Origin: Marchantia polymorpha subsp. ruderalis
Taxonomy: Eukaryota; Streptophyta; Marchantiopsida; Marchantiales; Marchantiaceae
Reading direction: 5' to 3'
NCBI GenBank assembly: GCA_037833965.1
Contig: AP031356.1
Coordinates: 15,832,501 to 15,896,500, forward strand
DNA: 64,000 nucleotides
Each line of letters begins with the position of its first letter. Position 1 is the stretch's first letter. This document shows, one piece after another, positions 12,701-27,700 of the stretch. A program made the translations under genes and the position numbers. The notes under the pieces are model-generated. The model was given only the letters and a program-made list of their open reading frames with translations. It was not told the DNA's origin and made no database searches.

Positions 12701-15700
12701 TAATGAAAGGCCATAATTTAGGAACATAACATGTTTCATCCGAAGTACCCTACCTGTCTTGTACTTCCAACGGGGTCCTCGAGGCCACGAGACAAGATTG
12801 GGATAATTGAGGGCAGGACTCTGTCACCCAACTTACGAACGAGTTCACCTAACGACCGACCAGCAACCTGCGGAACCAAGATCCCAGTCAGAAATAATTT
12901 GTGAACTGCATATGGACTGGTACAAAAGGATAGAAAAGGATCTTGTTGAATTCTCCTTAAAATGTAGAACGCAGAGTACGAAACAACACCTGTCGTCGTT
13001 CAGAGGATGTTGACGCCAATGAAGATATTAGAGTACTCATCAACACTGGCATTATCTCCTTCAAAGTTTTCGGTGTGTTCGCCACGATCGTCTTCCACAC
13101 GTGTAGAGCGGCCTGGAACAACACGGCTCAGATTTACTCAGATTTATACATACATTCTTTTGTTCTTTCTTCCCTCTACGCTATACAGATATTCAGATAA
13201 GCTACTTGCAAATGGAGCCAGAGTTGAAAATCGCACTATTCCTTACAAGTCACATTGACACCAATCCAATAAGAGTAAAAAGGGTCTCTGCCGGTGTCCT
13301 ACCTGACGGACGGTGAGACTGACATCAGATCGGACCATGTAAACAGCAGCCAGCACCTCATTACGACGCTCTTTACCCAATATCTCAACAATAGCTCGAC
13401 CATGCGCTTCGGTACTAGCACCTTCATCGTCACTTCCACCCTCCAGCACCACCTTTCCAGACGTACCAGCAACCTGGAGGAAGAGATAACATACATTTGA
13501 GGTTAACAAATAAGCACATCCATTATAAATATGCTACAAGAAAGAGGCAACGACTGTCTATATCCTAACCAAGTATGAGGACGACCAGTCCAGATGACCA
13601 ACAGATTCATACACAATGCACAAAGCCGGTGAATCCACCTCACCTTGAAAAGAAGATCACCCAGCAGCTCAACTGAGCTCTGACGAATTCTCCAATTATC
13701 GTTGAATATACCCTCTTCGACGGCGGGCAATAATAGGGGTAGTGACCTGATTAATGCAAATTTCGAGTCATCAATTTTACCGTACTTTTCACAAAAACTA
13801 CTGCGACAACTAACATACACTCAGTAATTTATATACTCGATCCTCAGTCGTCCCAGAAAGAGAGCTGTCATAAATGCTGTCGTAGTATTAGGATCGACTT
13901 GTCCTTAATATTATTCAGAAAATCAGAAGCTTGCAAACAGAAACCTTCACAACTAGTTTGTATGTATCTAAGGTTCTCTATCGTGACATCTGCTATCCAG
14001 TCGGTAGAAGGTACGGCATGCGGTTTCGAGACCACGTTCCACGCCAAAGCTTATTTTGTAGCTCAGCATACGTCATTGCAACATAATACGGTGAATCTTT
14101 CGTAGAGGAAGAGCAATAAACAAACATACAAAAACTAACAAAAAAAAAGATGGCGAACCAGACACGTACGTTGTGGCATAGTGCTCTACAAGCACGTGTC
14201 CAGAACTCAATGCTGCGTCGCGTACAGACTCGTTCTCATCGGCAAGCCCTGCGTTTATTCAACGAATAGTAAGAGCACAGAAATATAATTTCGTGAAAAA
14301 ACTGTTCTTCATTGTCTAGGATGGTATAATTCTCCATATAATGCATCTTACCGTCAAGAATAGCAGGCAGAACCCGCTGAAGATATTGTTGGAAAGTGGG
14401 ACCTAGAGCAGTCGGAAGGTACTGATCACATTGAAAAGAAACACGCCAATTAGTACCAACTTAACACCAAGACTAGATTCTAAGACACACAGAGGTGGAA
14501 TAAGATAAAATATGTTCAACACTCAGAGGTGAAAAAAAATAAAGATATACCTTGAAAAGTGTAAGATAACCATCGCGCACTGCGGCACGTTGATGTGAGC
14601 AGTTTTGAATAATATCTGGCAACAGCGACTCAAAGTACTCTGTACCCAAGGCAGCGAGGACCTACAGAGTACACGAGGTGAATTAAGACGCAGCAGTAAA
14701 TACGCTGCTGAATCACGATGGCAGGTAGGCACATCCAGATTAAGACAAATTTAAAGAAATCAAGGCAATAAGAATCCAAAAAAACATACCTCACTGAGTC
14801 CTTGAGCGGCTCCAGATCTTTCAACGCTGCTGTTCTCTGATTTGAGAGTCTCCAGCAACCAGGGAACCAAGTCTTTGAAATTCTCTTCACCCATTCCTCT
14901 GATCAATGAACCCAAGGCCCTAGCTGCAACGGTTCGGACCTCAGGAATAGGATCGACAAGTACCTGTAGGTCAGAACGCAGTAGATACGTTAGATTGACT
15001 AAATTGGACGAGAACAAGATCTCTTGAAGTCCGGAATTCCCCATAACTTGGGAAAAAACACCAGAGAAAGAAGCATTTTTGGGTTTCCTTCTAAGCAGCT
15101 TAGGTTTGTGGAAAGAGAAGGTGCACAGGTACATTCCCTGTAACCCAATGGAGATATCTTACTAACGACCACCTCGTACCTTCTTCACTTCAGGTAGAAG
15201 CAAACTAAGATAAGGAAGCATATCCTTGTGTTCTGTCACTAACGAACTCATGTTGCCAACGATTTGTGCTGCTTTCTTCTTGGTCTCAGCACTCCTTTCT
15301 CGCAGACCACGGTGCACGATAGGGACAAGCAGTGCCAGAGATGGGGCGTCCACTGAGTTGACAAATGTTGTCTGCATTCATGAAGTAAGAATACATCGGT
15401 CAAGCACATACCCTTCATCAGCCAGCTTGTTGCAGACGATGAGAAATCCGGCTACACGGGTCTAATGGCAACATCAAAGGGACCATCTGCTGTTAATTTA
15501 TTCTACATCAATACGACAGGACAATTAAATCAGAAGCTGGACAGTGTATTATTATACACGTCAGAGAGTGATAATCACCTGGAGAAGAAGTTCCAAGCAT
15601 GATTTGGTATGCTCATTTGGATCAGCAATACCGACCAGAAGAGTAGGTACAAGAGCAGCAATCTCAGGATTTCGAATGACGCTGCCAACCTGAGCAAGTT

Positions 15701-18700
15701 ACCACAAGAACCACTGGTGAACAACTCACTCTTATATAAATGAGAAGCAAAAGACAAAAACGCAAAATGACGGAACTGACATACCTGTTGTAAAGAAGTC
15801 TGTGCCGCTGACTGCACCTTGGGGTGGGTGTCTGTCAATACCTGCACGACTCCGTAAGAAATAGTATAAGCTTCACATATCAATTGTCTGAAAAGTTATG
15901 CAATCATACAAGTTTCTGCTTTCACCTTTAAATACCTTGAATGACAGCTGATATCATAAATTCGATACACTTAAGTGGCTGACATAAAATTATTGCCACT
16001 TTTATCGTAAACGAGTCACCAAATTTGCATTTTGCATTTAGTGAAGTCATGCAAAAAAGAGTTCTCACAAACCTCACTCAGCTTCGGTACAATGGTTGGA
16101 AGACACTGAGATAACTGCCGTGGAGCACAAAATGCCATGGCGCCAAGAAGCTGTACACTTCCTTGCTTCGTTCGCCATGCCTTGTCTTCCAGGCCCTACA
16201 CCATTGAAACATGTTCGGACAATACTAACTCAGAGATCTCAACGGAGTGCGAACAACGTGTAACTTGTTAATACAAATGAGGCATTCCTTTATCATAGAC
16301 GAATCATCAGGCTTCATGTCATGCATATAGCAGGAAAAAGATGCTAAAGACCACAGCATACCATAGTGCCATTCTTATATTACTTCTCATGTCATGACGT
16401 TTTCCAATAATACCTTCATAAGAGCTGGTAATACAAGCTTGACTCCCTGGCCACTTAACTGCGCCATGATGGCACGGGCTGCACCTTCTGCTGCCTCACG
16501 GACAGCAACGACTTGATCTGAGAAGCAGACCAATAACACAGGCAAAATCTGTATGACATACCTGCAAGTCAAATCAACGACTCAGGCTATAGGCCATCGG
16601 TTCATTCCCTTTGAGTACAACATAAGGAACCAGAAACTTAAAACAAATAGCTGATGAACGAGCTCTTGCAAAAGATCCTATACTCACGGTTCGAAAACAC
16701 GTCCAAGCTTCTCGCACAGACACTCGAACCCACAAAGTGCTCCTTCACGTGCCTTCGCTGAGTTCCTGTTGATAAAACCACTTAGCTGACATGTAGCGTT
16801 CATTCATTGAATCTATCCGCAAAGTTTTGAAAAAGCGATGTATACTTCATCTATGAATCTTCCAAGCTTGAACGAGAAAGAAAGGCTCTTAACAGATATT
16901 GTAGTGGTATGGACAGCTATGATATCCTTTCAGGTGATTCACGGAAAATAATAGCTCAGGACAGGCGACATGACATCGTAGCTATTACCTATCTTCAACG
17001 CCGGCCTTCAAGGCATCCATGATGGCATATTTCTTAAGACTCGAGAGCCCCAGACCCTTCACGACTCCAGCCAACCCAAAAGCAGCACCTCGTCTTTCAC
17101 CATATTTGTCACTCTTCATAAGTCGATCCAACAGCTTGGTCAACAGCGACTGCGCATTGTCCTGGGTAAACATTTGATGTGGGTCATAGTTATACGCATA
17201 TCCTACTGTCCAAAAAATAAGAAATTTCTTTATAGAAAAAAATCTCTTATTGCCCGACAGAATATTAGCTGCACCAAAGACTGATATCTGAATATCCGTT
17301 AGACTGATATCTGGCGTCTGATAGACTGAGTATATCACAATGTTGGCCTTCAGTACTGGTCAGATATCAGTAACGTAATCCCGTCACTCACAATAATGAA
17401 ATGATGAATCTGAAGAAGTTTACCTGCTGAGAAGCCATTAGAGGGGGCAGACAATTGGAAACAGCTCGCTGCACGGATTCTGAGGGCGTATTTAGCACCT
17501 CCAGGAGCCTTTCCAGTATAGTTGAAATTTTAGGATCATCCTATGTGTGCACAGATTCAGAGTGTCAGGCATCTCAAAACTTGGGTCCACGGTACGTCAT
17601 GACCATATTCTGAAACTTTCATTGTGAACAGATGACCAAGAATTTGATTAGCATCTAAATGAACTTCAGAACAAAAGTCAGTACTCACCTTCGAAAGATG
17701 TTTGGCAAGAGCTCCCATGAAAATCACAACTCCTTCTCGAACCAAGTCATATCTTTCTTCATCGGCAGACTGCTCACATCAACACCACATCAGATTGAAC
17801 TATTAATCAGGACACTCGAGTGAAAAAGCGGCGTACCGTCCTCAAAAGATCATGAATGGGTGAAGTTTAAAGAGAAAGGAATCCGAGCCGAGCTCCAAGG
17901 CAAGAACCATACGATACTGATTGACAGGTTTCCAAGGTAGGACCTAAAACTACGTACCTTCTTGTCCAGATAATTTTCAAATATTGGCAAAAGAAGGCCA
18001 ACATTGTCCTTCCCTTGCTTATCTATGATTGCCACCCCTGCCTCTACCATTCTGAAACGCACGTCTGGATTGGAGTCTGCCTGCAAATATAATTATCTCC
18101 ACAATGTGAGAAGTGGATAGTTGTCAAAATGATACGAATTTACAACTGAAAAAGACATGATCTTGCATCTAATTCCAAAACATTGCTATGTCGAAGGAGT
18201 TTATAGAAATAAATCAGCAGTTTTCTAGACATCTGAAATCAAGTCATGAAAGAAGCACAACATGCTGAAAACATCAACCAGTATTCTGGGGAAAAAAGGC
18301 TTTTGAAGGTGATATAATTTACCAAAGCGCGGGAGATAAGAAAGGTAGCAACGACTGGAGGGTCCCTCACGGTAAGCACATCTGCGGCGGCCAGCAAAGA
18401 CAAAGCTACACCCTGTCTTCCTGGCCATGTAGGGTCCACTTCTCCGTGACCAATCGGGAGATCCCGGATATACAAAGAGAAGAGAGATGAAAGCGTTTCC
18501 TGGAAATGTTTTAACTCGACAAATCAATACTAGCAACGAACGTGAAGGGCTCGCGCACGCGTGCCTCAATAAACAATTTGCTGAATTTGTAGATAAATAG
18601 CCATCCTATTCTTAAATGATTCCACTTACTATGAGAAAAGGTAAAGATCAGAAAAATCCCCAAGATTTCCCTCCCTTACATCAGTCACGTCTGACTGACT

Positions 18701-21700
18701 TGAGGGAGAGACATGTTGCGGAATTTTCTGTCAGACGTGAAAAAAAAAAATCAGTTCTATTCAGATCGAACGCATCCAGAGTAATAAGCTTGACACCAGG
18801 TCTGCACATACCTGGACAGTACTGGGATACTCATCCATCGCCGCAGCTAAACCCTCAGAAGCTGCTTGTCTCACATTGAAATTGACGTGGACTAGAGCTT
18901 GAATGAGTCCGGCAGCGTAATCAGTTGGTAACTCATGGCCATAAAGATCCCAAACTTCTTCGGCTGCTTCTGCGATCGACTGTTAAAATAAACACGTTCA
19001 GTACCCTAAATCCGCGTGTCTCGTTGAGCTATATATATAGGTCTTTTGAACCAACAAATGAAGGTCAGAACTAGAACCATCAAATGACTTGCTCATGTGA
19101 AAGATAGACTCAGATGTAATTCTTCGATAGTTTTAAAATATACGCTTTTTTTAACTAAAGGTTACACCTCGACGCAACAAGCTTGCAAGATGGACCTATG
19201 CTACTCATGTACTGGAGAAATGAGTCATCGAGCAAAGCTTGTGGGCAGTTTTGACTAGGCTTAGAACATGGATACTACGTAATAAAATAAAGTCAAAAGT
19301 CTATTGCAGCACCTTTTCTGGATCGTGCAGAGCCATCCAAATGGCTGTAGTTGTTCTTTCACTGTAGACGGCCTTTCTCTTGGCAAGAGCTGGAACATGT
19401 TGAACGGCACGTAGGCAAACAGCTCGCACAAGGATGTGTTCCGAGTAGAGACCAGACAAAGCCTGCTCAGTTCAGCCAAACAAGAACAAAATCAGAATGC
19501 AAAGAACGAAACGAGAAAGTGAGACAAAACTTGATATTGTAATGGTCTTGGCAGGAATATCCACGTGGGAATGACACCCTCTAGGTGGATCAATCTGAAC
19601 ACATTCCTGCTACTGGAACTGAAAGTTTTCATCTAGCTAACAGACTTCAGTAGTCAAAGCTGTGTCTGAGGTCTAACCTCCGCAAGATCAGACGCCTCCA
19701 GTCCTCGACAGAGTTCATTGAGCATCGTAACAATGCGGGGTTGATATGTTGGGACGCAACCCAATACATGATATAGAACCTGTCCACAAGGTTAAAACGT
19801 CAAAGAGTCTCCATATATGGAACATTGACTGAAGGTAAAATCAGCCAATTTGGTTGGATTTCGTCTCGCGATCCATCGAAAAGAAGAAACCAATGAATAT
19901 TTATGAAAAAAACCGATACGTTAGTATGAACACCAATGCACATACTTCACATTTCAGGTAGGCTTGAGGACATGCAACGGAAAACTACGTCACGCAGACC
20001 TCCCAAAGAAGACACAGCAAACTCACAGATATCATCTTCAGACGAGGTAGTGGCATATTAGGGGAGCAGTGTAGAGAAAGAACGTGGAGGAGATCGTCAT
20101 GAAGTCTTGTTTTTGTTGGCGACATCAACGTTTGTTCCACGATCTGAAGAACGCAATGCATATTAGGTGATGAAGAACAGCAAATTGCTTCTCTTAGGAA
20201 TTCCACTCCAATAAAAATTGAGTGAGTAAAGCGAACTGTTACGTACAAGACCAAAGTCTGGAAAAGGAACTATATGGGGAACATGCAGAATATTTGAAAC
20301 TTAAAACATCTAGCAACGATCTGTAAAAAGAAGCGAGTCTAAGAGAACTTTTACATGAACGAAAGAACAATCTCAGAGTTAACTTACAGGAAAAACTAAA
20401 GCAAATGATGGGGCAGGCAAAGGTCCATCTTTGCAAGCAGTTGTGAGCCCAGCCACCACTCGTTCTACTACACCAGGTTTGCTCTTCCTATCCGGCTTAA
20501 TCGAAGCATCGAGATCCTTCAAAACTGATGGGGCCGAGGTGGCAATCAATCTTAGCGCCGCAGCAAGATCGGATCCTAGAGGCCTCAAAGAAGGTGTCAC
20601 ACAACTTGTGAATTTCTCTATAGTTTCATAAGCTTCAAACTGGACTATTCGGGAGTCCAAGAGGGGAAGAGTCCGCTCCACCTGTAAAATAAAATACCAT
20701 CTTTTAACATCACATGTCCAAACAAGTTGAGCTGGCTGAGTATTCAAAATAATCTAGGACCTTGCATTCCATGGCAGCAGCTTTACTCTCCACGTCGACC
20801 GGTTTATACATGAAAGGTCTAAAGAATATTCAATTCTGCAACTAGGTATGCCCTCCATTATTGAGAAAGAGTCACACCTCGAGTTCTGCGAAGAGAGGTT
20901 TTAGGCTTCGTCTTCCAAGAAGGAGAATGAGATATGGAACGTTTGATCATTGCTACTACGTGCGCAACTACTTGTAAGACCTGCATAATCCCGTTCGCTG
21001 AACAAACATGAAAAAGTGCTCAATATCAATAGAATGGAAGATACTTGCCAGATGCGGCAACTGGTCGTGACTGTATGAGGGGTTCGCAGCTGCTGCACTA
21101 CCAAGTGCCTTCAGTACCATTGAGACGCTTTCCTGTATTGACTGAACTTTCGATCTAACTACAATTTCTTCTTTGAGCTGAAGTTCTCGTGCTTCTTCCT
21201 TGGCCGACTTGGATTTGTCGACTTCGCCTGAAAATAGGATGGACGGCGTAACGTAAGCATATAATGTTGATACTCGAGTACATCAATACCAGAATGGAAA
21301 GATAAAGCATACTGAGGCTAAGACATCCCACCAGGCTTCTTCGTTGATCTCGATACATCTTTTCTTCCAGCACTGACATCTTTCTTTATTCCAACTTGAC
21401 GGACAGCAGCAACAGGCTTCAACGGTTCTTTCATTGGAGGTTCATCCTGGACATTGAGTAGAGGCTGCACCCTCAAGTCAAAGTGACAACAAAAATCTCG
21501 AGAATTTTAAAAATAGGAATGCAACTACCTTCTATATCTGTAAAGTACAATTGCGTTACACAGGCCAGTAGAGGTTCCTTTGTGGCTCTTACTTCTGGGT
21601 CGTCGTACATTTTAAACCGTCCGCGTGAGCCACGTATATTCTTGTCCATGACCATTTCAGCAACATAAACGCCTTGTTCTGTTGATAGCATGCCTTCGGG

Positions 21701-24700
21701 AGTGCGAAAAATCTAGAAAGAGCAACAGCATGGTCTCAGAACAAAACTCTCTGTTTAACTCTTCCATCATGGGATTCGTTTCAACTTATAGTTCTACAGA
21801 CTATACAAATAGTGAGGTACTGTGTACCACAATCCTCCGAAGTACATCAACAACCAAAGAAACCTCCAAGCTGGACTTCTCAAATTGCTCCAATTAACTC
21901 ATAAAATGCGTCCTGGCTCACATATGAGTTGAACACATAAATAGTCGACAAACTGCTGTCAGCAAAACACTAGTTGCTTTAGGCCGTTCTATTTCAGAAA
22001 GAAGTTTCAGATTAGCAGTGATGAAAGCACTAAACAAACCCCTCTGGTACGTACAACGCAATACACTTCAGTAGGACAGAATGAAGCTTACCATGATATC
22101 CTTCTCCGTAAGAGCATCATGGGCAGACTTGTCTCCAAGCCTTTCTGTTTCCTGCTCATTCATGAAGGGGCAACAGGTATTTGATATAAATGTTCATCGT
22201 AAGGTGTTCTCCAGTGGCATCTACACATCAATTAACCTGTATTTTCTAACTGAAAATCAAAGACGCACAGTAGTCAGATCTCCTAAAAGACGCTTTTACC
22301 TACCAATACAAACTGAGGAAAAAACTCATTTGGAAACGCTTGCATGGCAGTTGCAAGAGCAAAGATAGCTGCTTGAGATTCAGATTGCCGCTTGCTCATC
22401 AAACCATTCGATCCCATCAGCACCTAGACAAGCAACCAAGCAGTCGTTAATGCATCGGCATAAAGAAGCGTACCCTTCAGACATAATAACCATCAGTTTC
22501 TTCTAATTAATGATAGCAAGGCTCTAGATTCTCACTTTGGAATAACACATGAACCAGGGACACTAAATACGCCCGTAGGGATCACAACAGAGAACGCGGA
22601 AAATGAAATACCCAGCATGTACTCATACCAGATATGTTCGTCTCTTTCTGAATTTCGGCCGTGTGAGAAATAAACATCAACTACGGACTTTATAGTGATG
22701 TCATCCCAAGGCCCAGAGTGATATTGGTGGATTGCTGACAAGCTGTACTTTTGCTACAATACGACTTGGAAAAAAAAACCACCATGGCATGGCGTGAAAG
22801 CTGTGCATTTTGACTTGCAAAGCTATGTCGAAACTAAGGGAAGGATAGGCGATGAGAAGAAATAGAGGTTTACACACCTTACATACGACATCAGGTGCCG
22901 ATGCCAGAGTACTGCAGATATTGATCTTCTGCTTCCCAAACATCTTCAGAAGAGCCTGCCCAGGTGCATTGAATGAAGCTATTCACGTCAGCAGGAAGAG
23001 AAACAAAAGACAAGTAGTTTGACTTTTACTCACTGATAGATTCTCGAACCTTTAATAATAATATGAAACTCTGCGACAAGTTGGTGCAAGCTGGGTAAAT
23101 TTGAGATTTTATCTTAAACACATCTTCAATAAAGAGGATTTGCAAATAAGCGTTCGAACAAAGTACTTGAAAAACGTATACTGACTGAATATTCAGGAGA
23201 TACCAATAACTTCATTTAGTATTGAATACGTGTACCACAATCCATAAAAGCATATTACAAGACAGAAATACAAACAAGATCTCACCTTCCAAGTAATGCT
23301 CTTGCGGGCCCCTCTCACGATGCATGGATTGTGTGAGACGAGAAGAATCTGAGCACAAAGATCTGCTGAAGAGCCAAACGTTGGTGAAGAAACTGCAAGT
23401 AATGCCTTACTAAGAAACTCTCCAGCTGGTACATACAACACGTTGCTCTCCGCTGTACCCTCTGCTCCGTCACTGCAGATCAAATTCAATCAAAAAATTT
23501 ACTCGGCAAAATACGGAATATTTGGACTATATAGTTAGCAGCGTTTAGAGCTCCACGTTAGAAAAAATTGTAAATTGTTTAAGAAGTAAGGGCAGAATGT
23601 TTATCGTTACAATTCACCTACCTGGCTTTTTGTGCCGCGAGACGATCATCCAACGATGGAAGCCAGGTAAGAAAAGCTTTAAATAGAGCTTCTGACCAAG
23701 AACTGCTTGCTCGGTGGATACGTGAAACGACTGCAGAAGCTGATTCTCTCACGCCCCGTTGTGGATGCCAAAGTAGATAAACAATTAGCTGCACAAGACG
23801 ACCTGGAGCTTAGAGATGAAGATGATGTAAAGCCCGACAGGAATCCACTTTTCAATAATGGCATGATATTATAATAAAGAGAGGACACTCATCAACTAGT
23901 GACAGGTTTGAGATACCTGGAAAATTTCGGCGGCACCTTCTGCATACTCCGTTAACCTGCAGCATATCAGCAAATCCACATGTCAGCAGAATGTTCGTCA
24001 TATTAACACCACATTCGCCAACTACTCACCCCTTGTGCTTTATATTCACCAAATGAACTGATTGACAAAATTTAACCAGTAGTCTCGGAAGCGATCTGAT
24101 CTGGAAAAGTAGAGTACTGTGCTTCCATGCTTCAGAATGAACAACCAATGTAGCCTGGAGATATAACACAAGGAACAAAAACCTGGAAGGATGTTGAAGG
24201 ACAACACTTTCGATCAGCTCTGTATATGCAACGCAGTCTTCGGCGGAAAACTTTGCTACCTGAAAAAGACCATCAGGTCAAGTCTTAGCGATGAAAGTTA
24301 TACAGTTCGTGAAGGATTATTATTTTTTACTTGAATGTACTCAGAGTCATTGTGAGACACAAATGTACAGATAATGCAATCAATACAGGACGGGGATACT
24401 CCAACCGAAATAAATGATAAAATTTCTCCGCGGAAGAGCAATATTTACTGCACTCAAGATTACCTCAGTGTCCATATAATTCTGATGTTCAAGACAGATT
24501 CAGACAAGAGCTTACCAATGACGGCGCCAGCAGGACTGAGTTATTTTGGAGAACCAATGGCCAGAATTTCTCCTTTACAAGTCGGTCATCTGGTTCAAGG
24601 ACGGTTTAGGAAGTCATAAGCACAATAATTTTTCTGTTAGACGCAAGATTGAATCCTTCCATGATAGGCCGACCACTCTCTGCATCAACTGCTCAACTGA

Positions 24701-27700
24701 AGCTTTCTACTGAAGCACAATTGACCTAAGAAGTCAAATAAAACCTTAAACAGCTGAGATTCGATTATTATCCAGACTTCACTTACCAGCTCTTACATCC
24801 ACAGCAGACATACTCGAGAGCAGTAACCAAGCATAGATTCCTTCTACACGTTGAGCAGGTTTGGAAACACTGCTTTTAACCAGTTGTATGAGAGGATCCA
24901 CCAGATTTTGCAACTTCACAAAAACCATTCTCAACCAATTAGAATGTTGTTTTGATGACCTTTAAAGGCCGAGAGATCCACCCCACAACTTTCAAATATG
25001 TAAAAAGTCAGTGAATACTTTACAAACAAATAAATAAGTTTTCTGAAGGCATCAGCAGTTTTGAAAAAGCAGGTGTGAAATGCCGCTCGAAATTTACATT
25101 GGAAAGGAGTTCAGGATTTGTGAGAGAGGTGTTAAATAGTGGTATCCTGAACTTGATAATCGCATGACAGGGGATGTACAAAGCGTAGTTGTAATACCTA
25201 GATTATGAGGAAATATAATGTGGCCAGCTGAGACGTGAACAAAAGGAGATGGTAAGATTAGGTAAGCAAAAACTGGTGAAAGTTGTACAGCACCATGCAT
25301 GATGTCACCACAGATATAAAAAAAAAATTAACTGAACAAGGAAGACAAAAAACTAAAGAAAGCAAACGAACCACAAAGAGTCTACGTGATGAAGTCAAAA
25401 GGGTGAAGGCTGGTCACTTTTAATCTGTGGAATGCGTCAAAAACGTTATGACACTTGGCGGTAAAAAAAGCTAGGAGCCAGGTATTTGATAAAGTTATAC
25501 AGAAATACAGCCTAAAGCTAGAGATCTGAGGGTAAATTCTTCACTCTGCATTCAGGATGCGGCTGAGCAAGATCGACTGATCCTAATCGTATGAGGCGTT
25601 TTCGGCAACTGAAACTTCAAAGAAGGGGGCTACGACGAACAGGTCTATAACTATGAATTAGGTCTCTGATTTTGAATTAAGTTTGACGAAGATCTCTAGC
25701 GCAGTATATTTATCAAGACCACAAATCAGCAATCTACCTGGACAGGTACGGCACCATTGTGGCAGGAAACTCGAAGGCAACGAAGATGTGCCCTTCTTAG
25801 AACTTCCTTCTCCTTCAGACCAGCAGGAAAAAAGGATACCGCCTCTGCTGGAAGGGCCTCTCCCGCCTTCGAAAGCCACACACCCAGGGCCACCAGGACT
25901 GCAACCCGGACCTCTTCATTGCCTGCGAGAAGCATAGAAGAAACGTTTACCTACGAAGGAACGAAAGGCTGCCAACGGCTTTCCGGCCGGGTTTTTCGTC
26001 ATCTCACCACCTTCTGGAAAACAATAACAAGCACACGGAATACACTCCAAACTTGATCATTTCAAGGGAAGCAAAAAGGGAAAAAAAAGAAAAACGTCTC
26101 TGAAAATTCGTACCGTCGTCCTTGTAAAGTGACATCAAGTAGGAACTTATTGTTCCCGCGAGAGCAGCTAAACCATGACCAGTTTTTGCAACAGACAGAA
26201 CTTGGACAGCATTGATCAACCCAACTCTCTGGTATGGGAACGTCAGCTTCCCTTCAGATCCTAAGAAGCAAAAAGGACCATAAGATCAGATATTCCGGAA
26301 GGTATCCACCTGCAGGGTATGCAACGCTCAAAGCAACTTAAAACTCATCAACAGTGTGACTGCTTCAGCCACATGGATCACCGTAAAATGCCTTCAAGAC
26401 GGTAAGGAAGTAAAAGAAGCCTCAACGAGCAGGTATGAAGCCTTGCACGATATCCTCCCACATCTAGATATATGAGTAACCTATTTCTGGTTCAAATTTC
26501 TAGAAGGAGGAATCTTTTACCTCCCAGTACAGCTTTGATTGAATGAAACATCGCCGCAATGGTGTCTAAGTCACTCGATTGCTCAGCGAGGGCTCTGACG
26601 GCTTCTATTGCTTCTTTTCTCCTGCCTTCATCACTGTGACGGGCCTGTGGTAGAATGATTGGCATAAACTCGTTTGCGTACTTGCTAAGATCCAAAGTTG
26701 TGGCGTTCAAAAGCAGGCTAACTGACTCCATTATGAGTTCCGGGTTACGTTTCAGCATCTTCACTGCAGTGGGAACCACGGCTGTCCCAAACTCATCGTG
26801 ACTCAGCTTTTGCAAAAGTGGCCGGAAGGCGTCACTCAAAGCCTTAGAAGGCTTTTCCCGTGAGTTCAGAACGAGTCGCATGTATAACTCCACGAAGAAG
26901 GCCTACAAAACCCGATTGAACTCCACGGTGATGAAAGAAATGATATTGGTGTTAGCCAGCTCAATCTTATCACAATAATGAATCCAGCCATGTCTTATGA
27001 TGTCCAGCCAAGTCAATGGATCCTTCGAGATAAGAAAAGACACAACCCTCGCCGTATGTAAGACTTGTGACATTTAAAATACGTAGCGTGTACAAGATAT
27101 CCCACGGGTATATTTCTCTCAGAATTAGAACTGAAGAGATTAAGAGATAGGAGAAATGAACTGCATAGACAAGACTTTCGTAAGCACGAACATTCCTGCA
27201 GAGACGGTAAGGATTTGACAAAACGGACACAGCAGGAGACGTAAAATCATTGCAGGAAGCGTAAAAATGGCATATTCTAACACAAGAAACATGCAGTGTC
27301 TAATATCCTTCATTCATTTAAGTGTTCATGTACGATTACGATGACAGATTGAGCATATTTTAAAAAATATGTGTGACTTATACTGCGTAATGGAAGGAAG
27401 GTGTCCCCTGAGTGTCCATACTCGGTGTTTTTCGAGACGTTCGGAAGCCTTTGACATGAACTCCAGCAGAATGCGTATGAGTCCATTGCTATTATCGGAA
27501 GATTGCATTGATCCCTGCAGCTCCGCCACATAGCAATCAAAAATGTCGACCACCTGCACAAAGAAAACCCAGAAAAAACATTTAGTCAAACTTTGACAAT
27601 TTTTTGACGCTGAGGTCAGAAATAACGGATAAAATGTATTTCCTCAGCTTGAATGGATCTAACCAAACTTGATGGATGTAGGTATGAGCATTCTCACTTC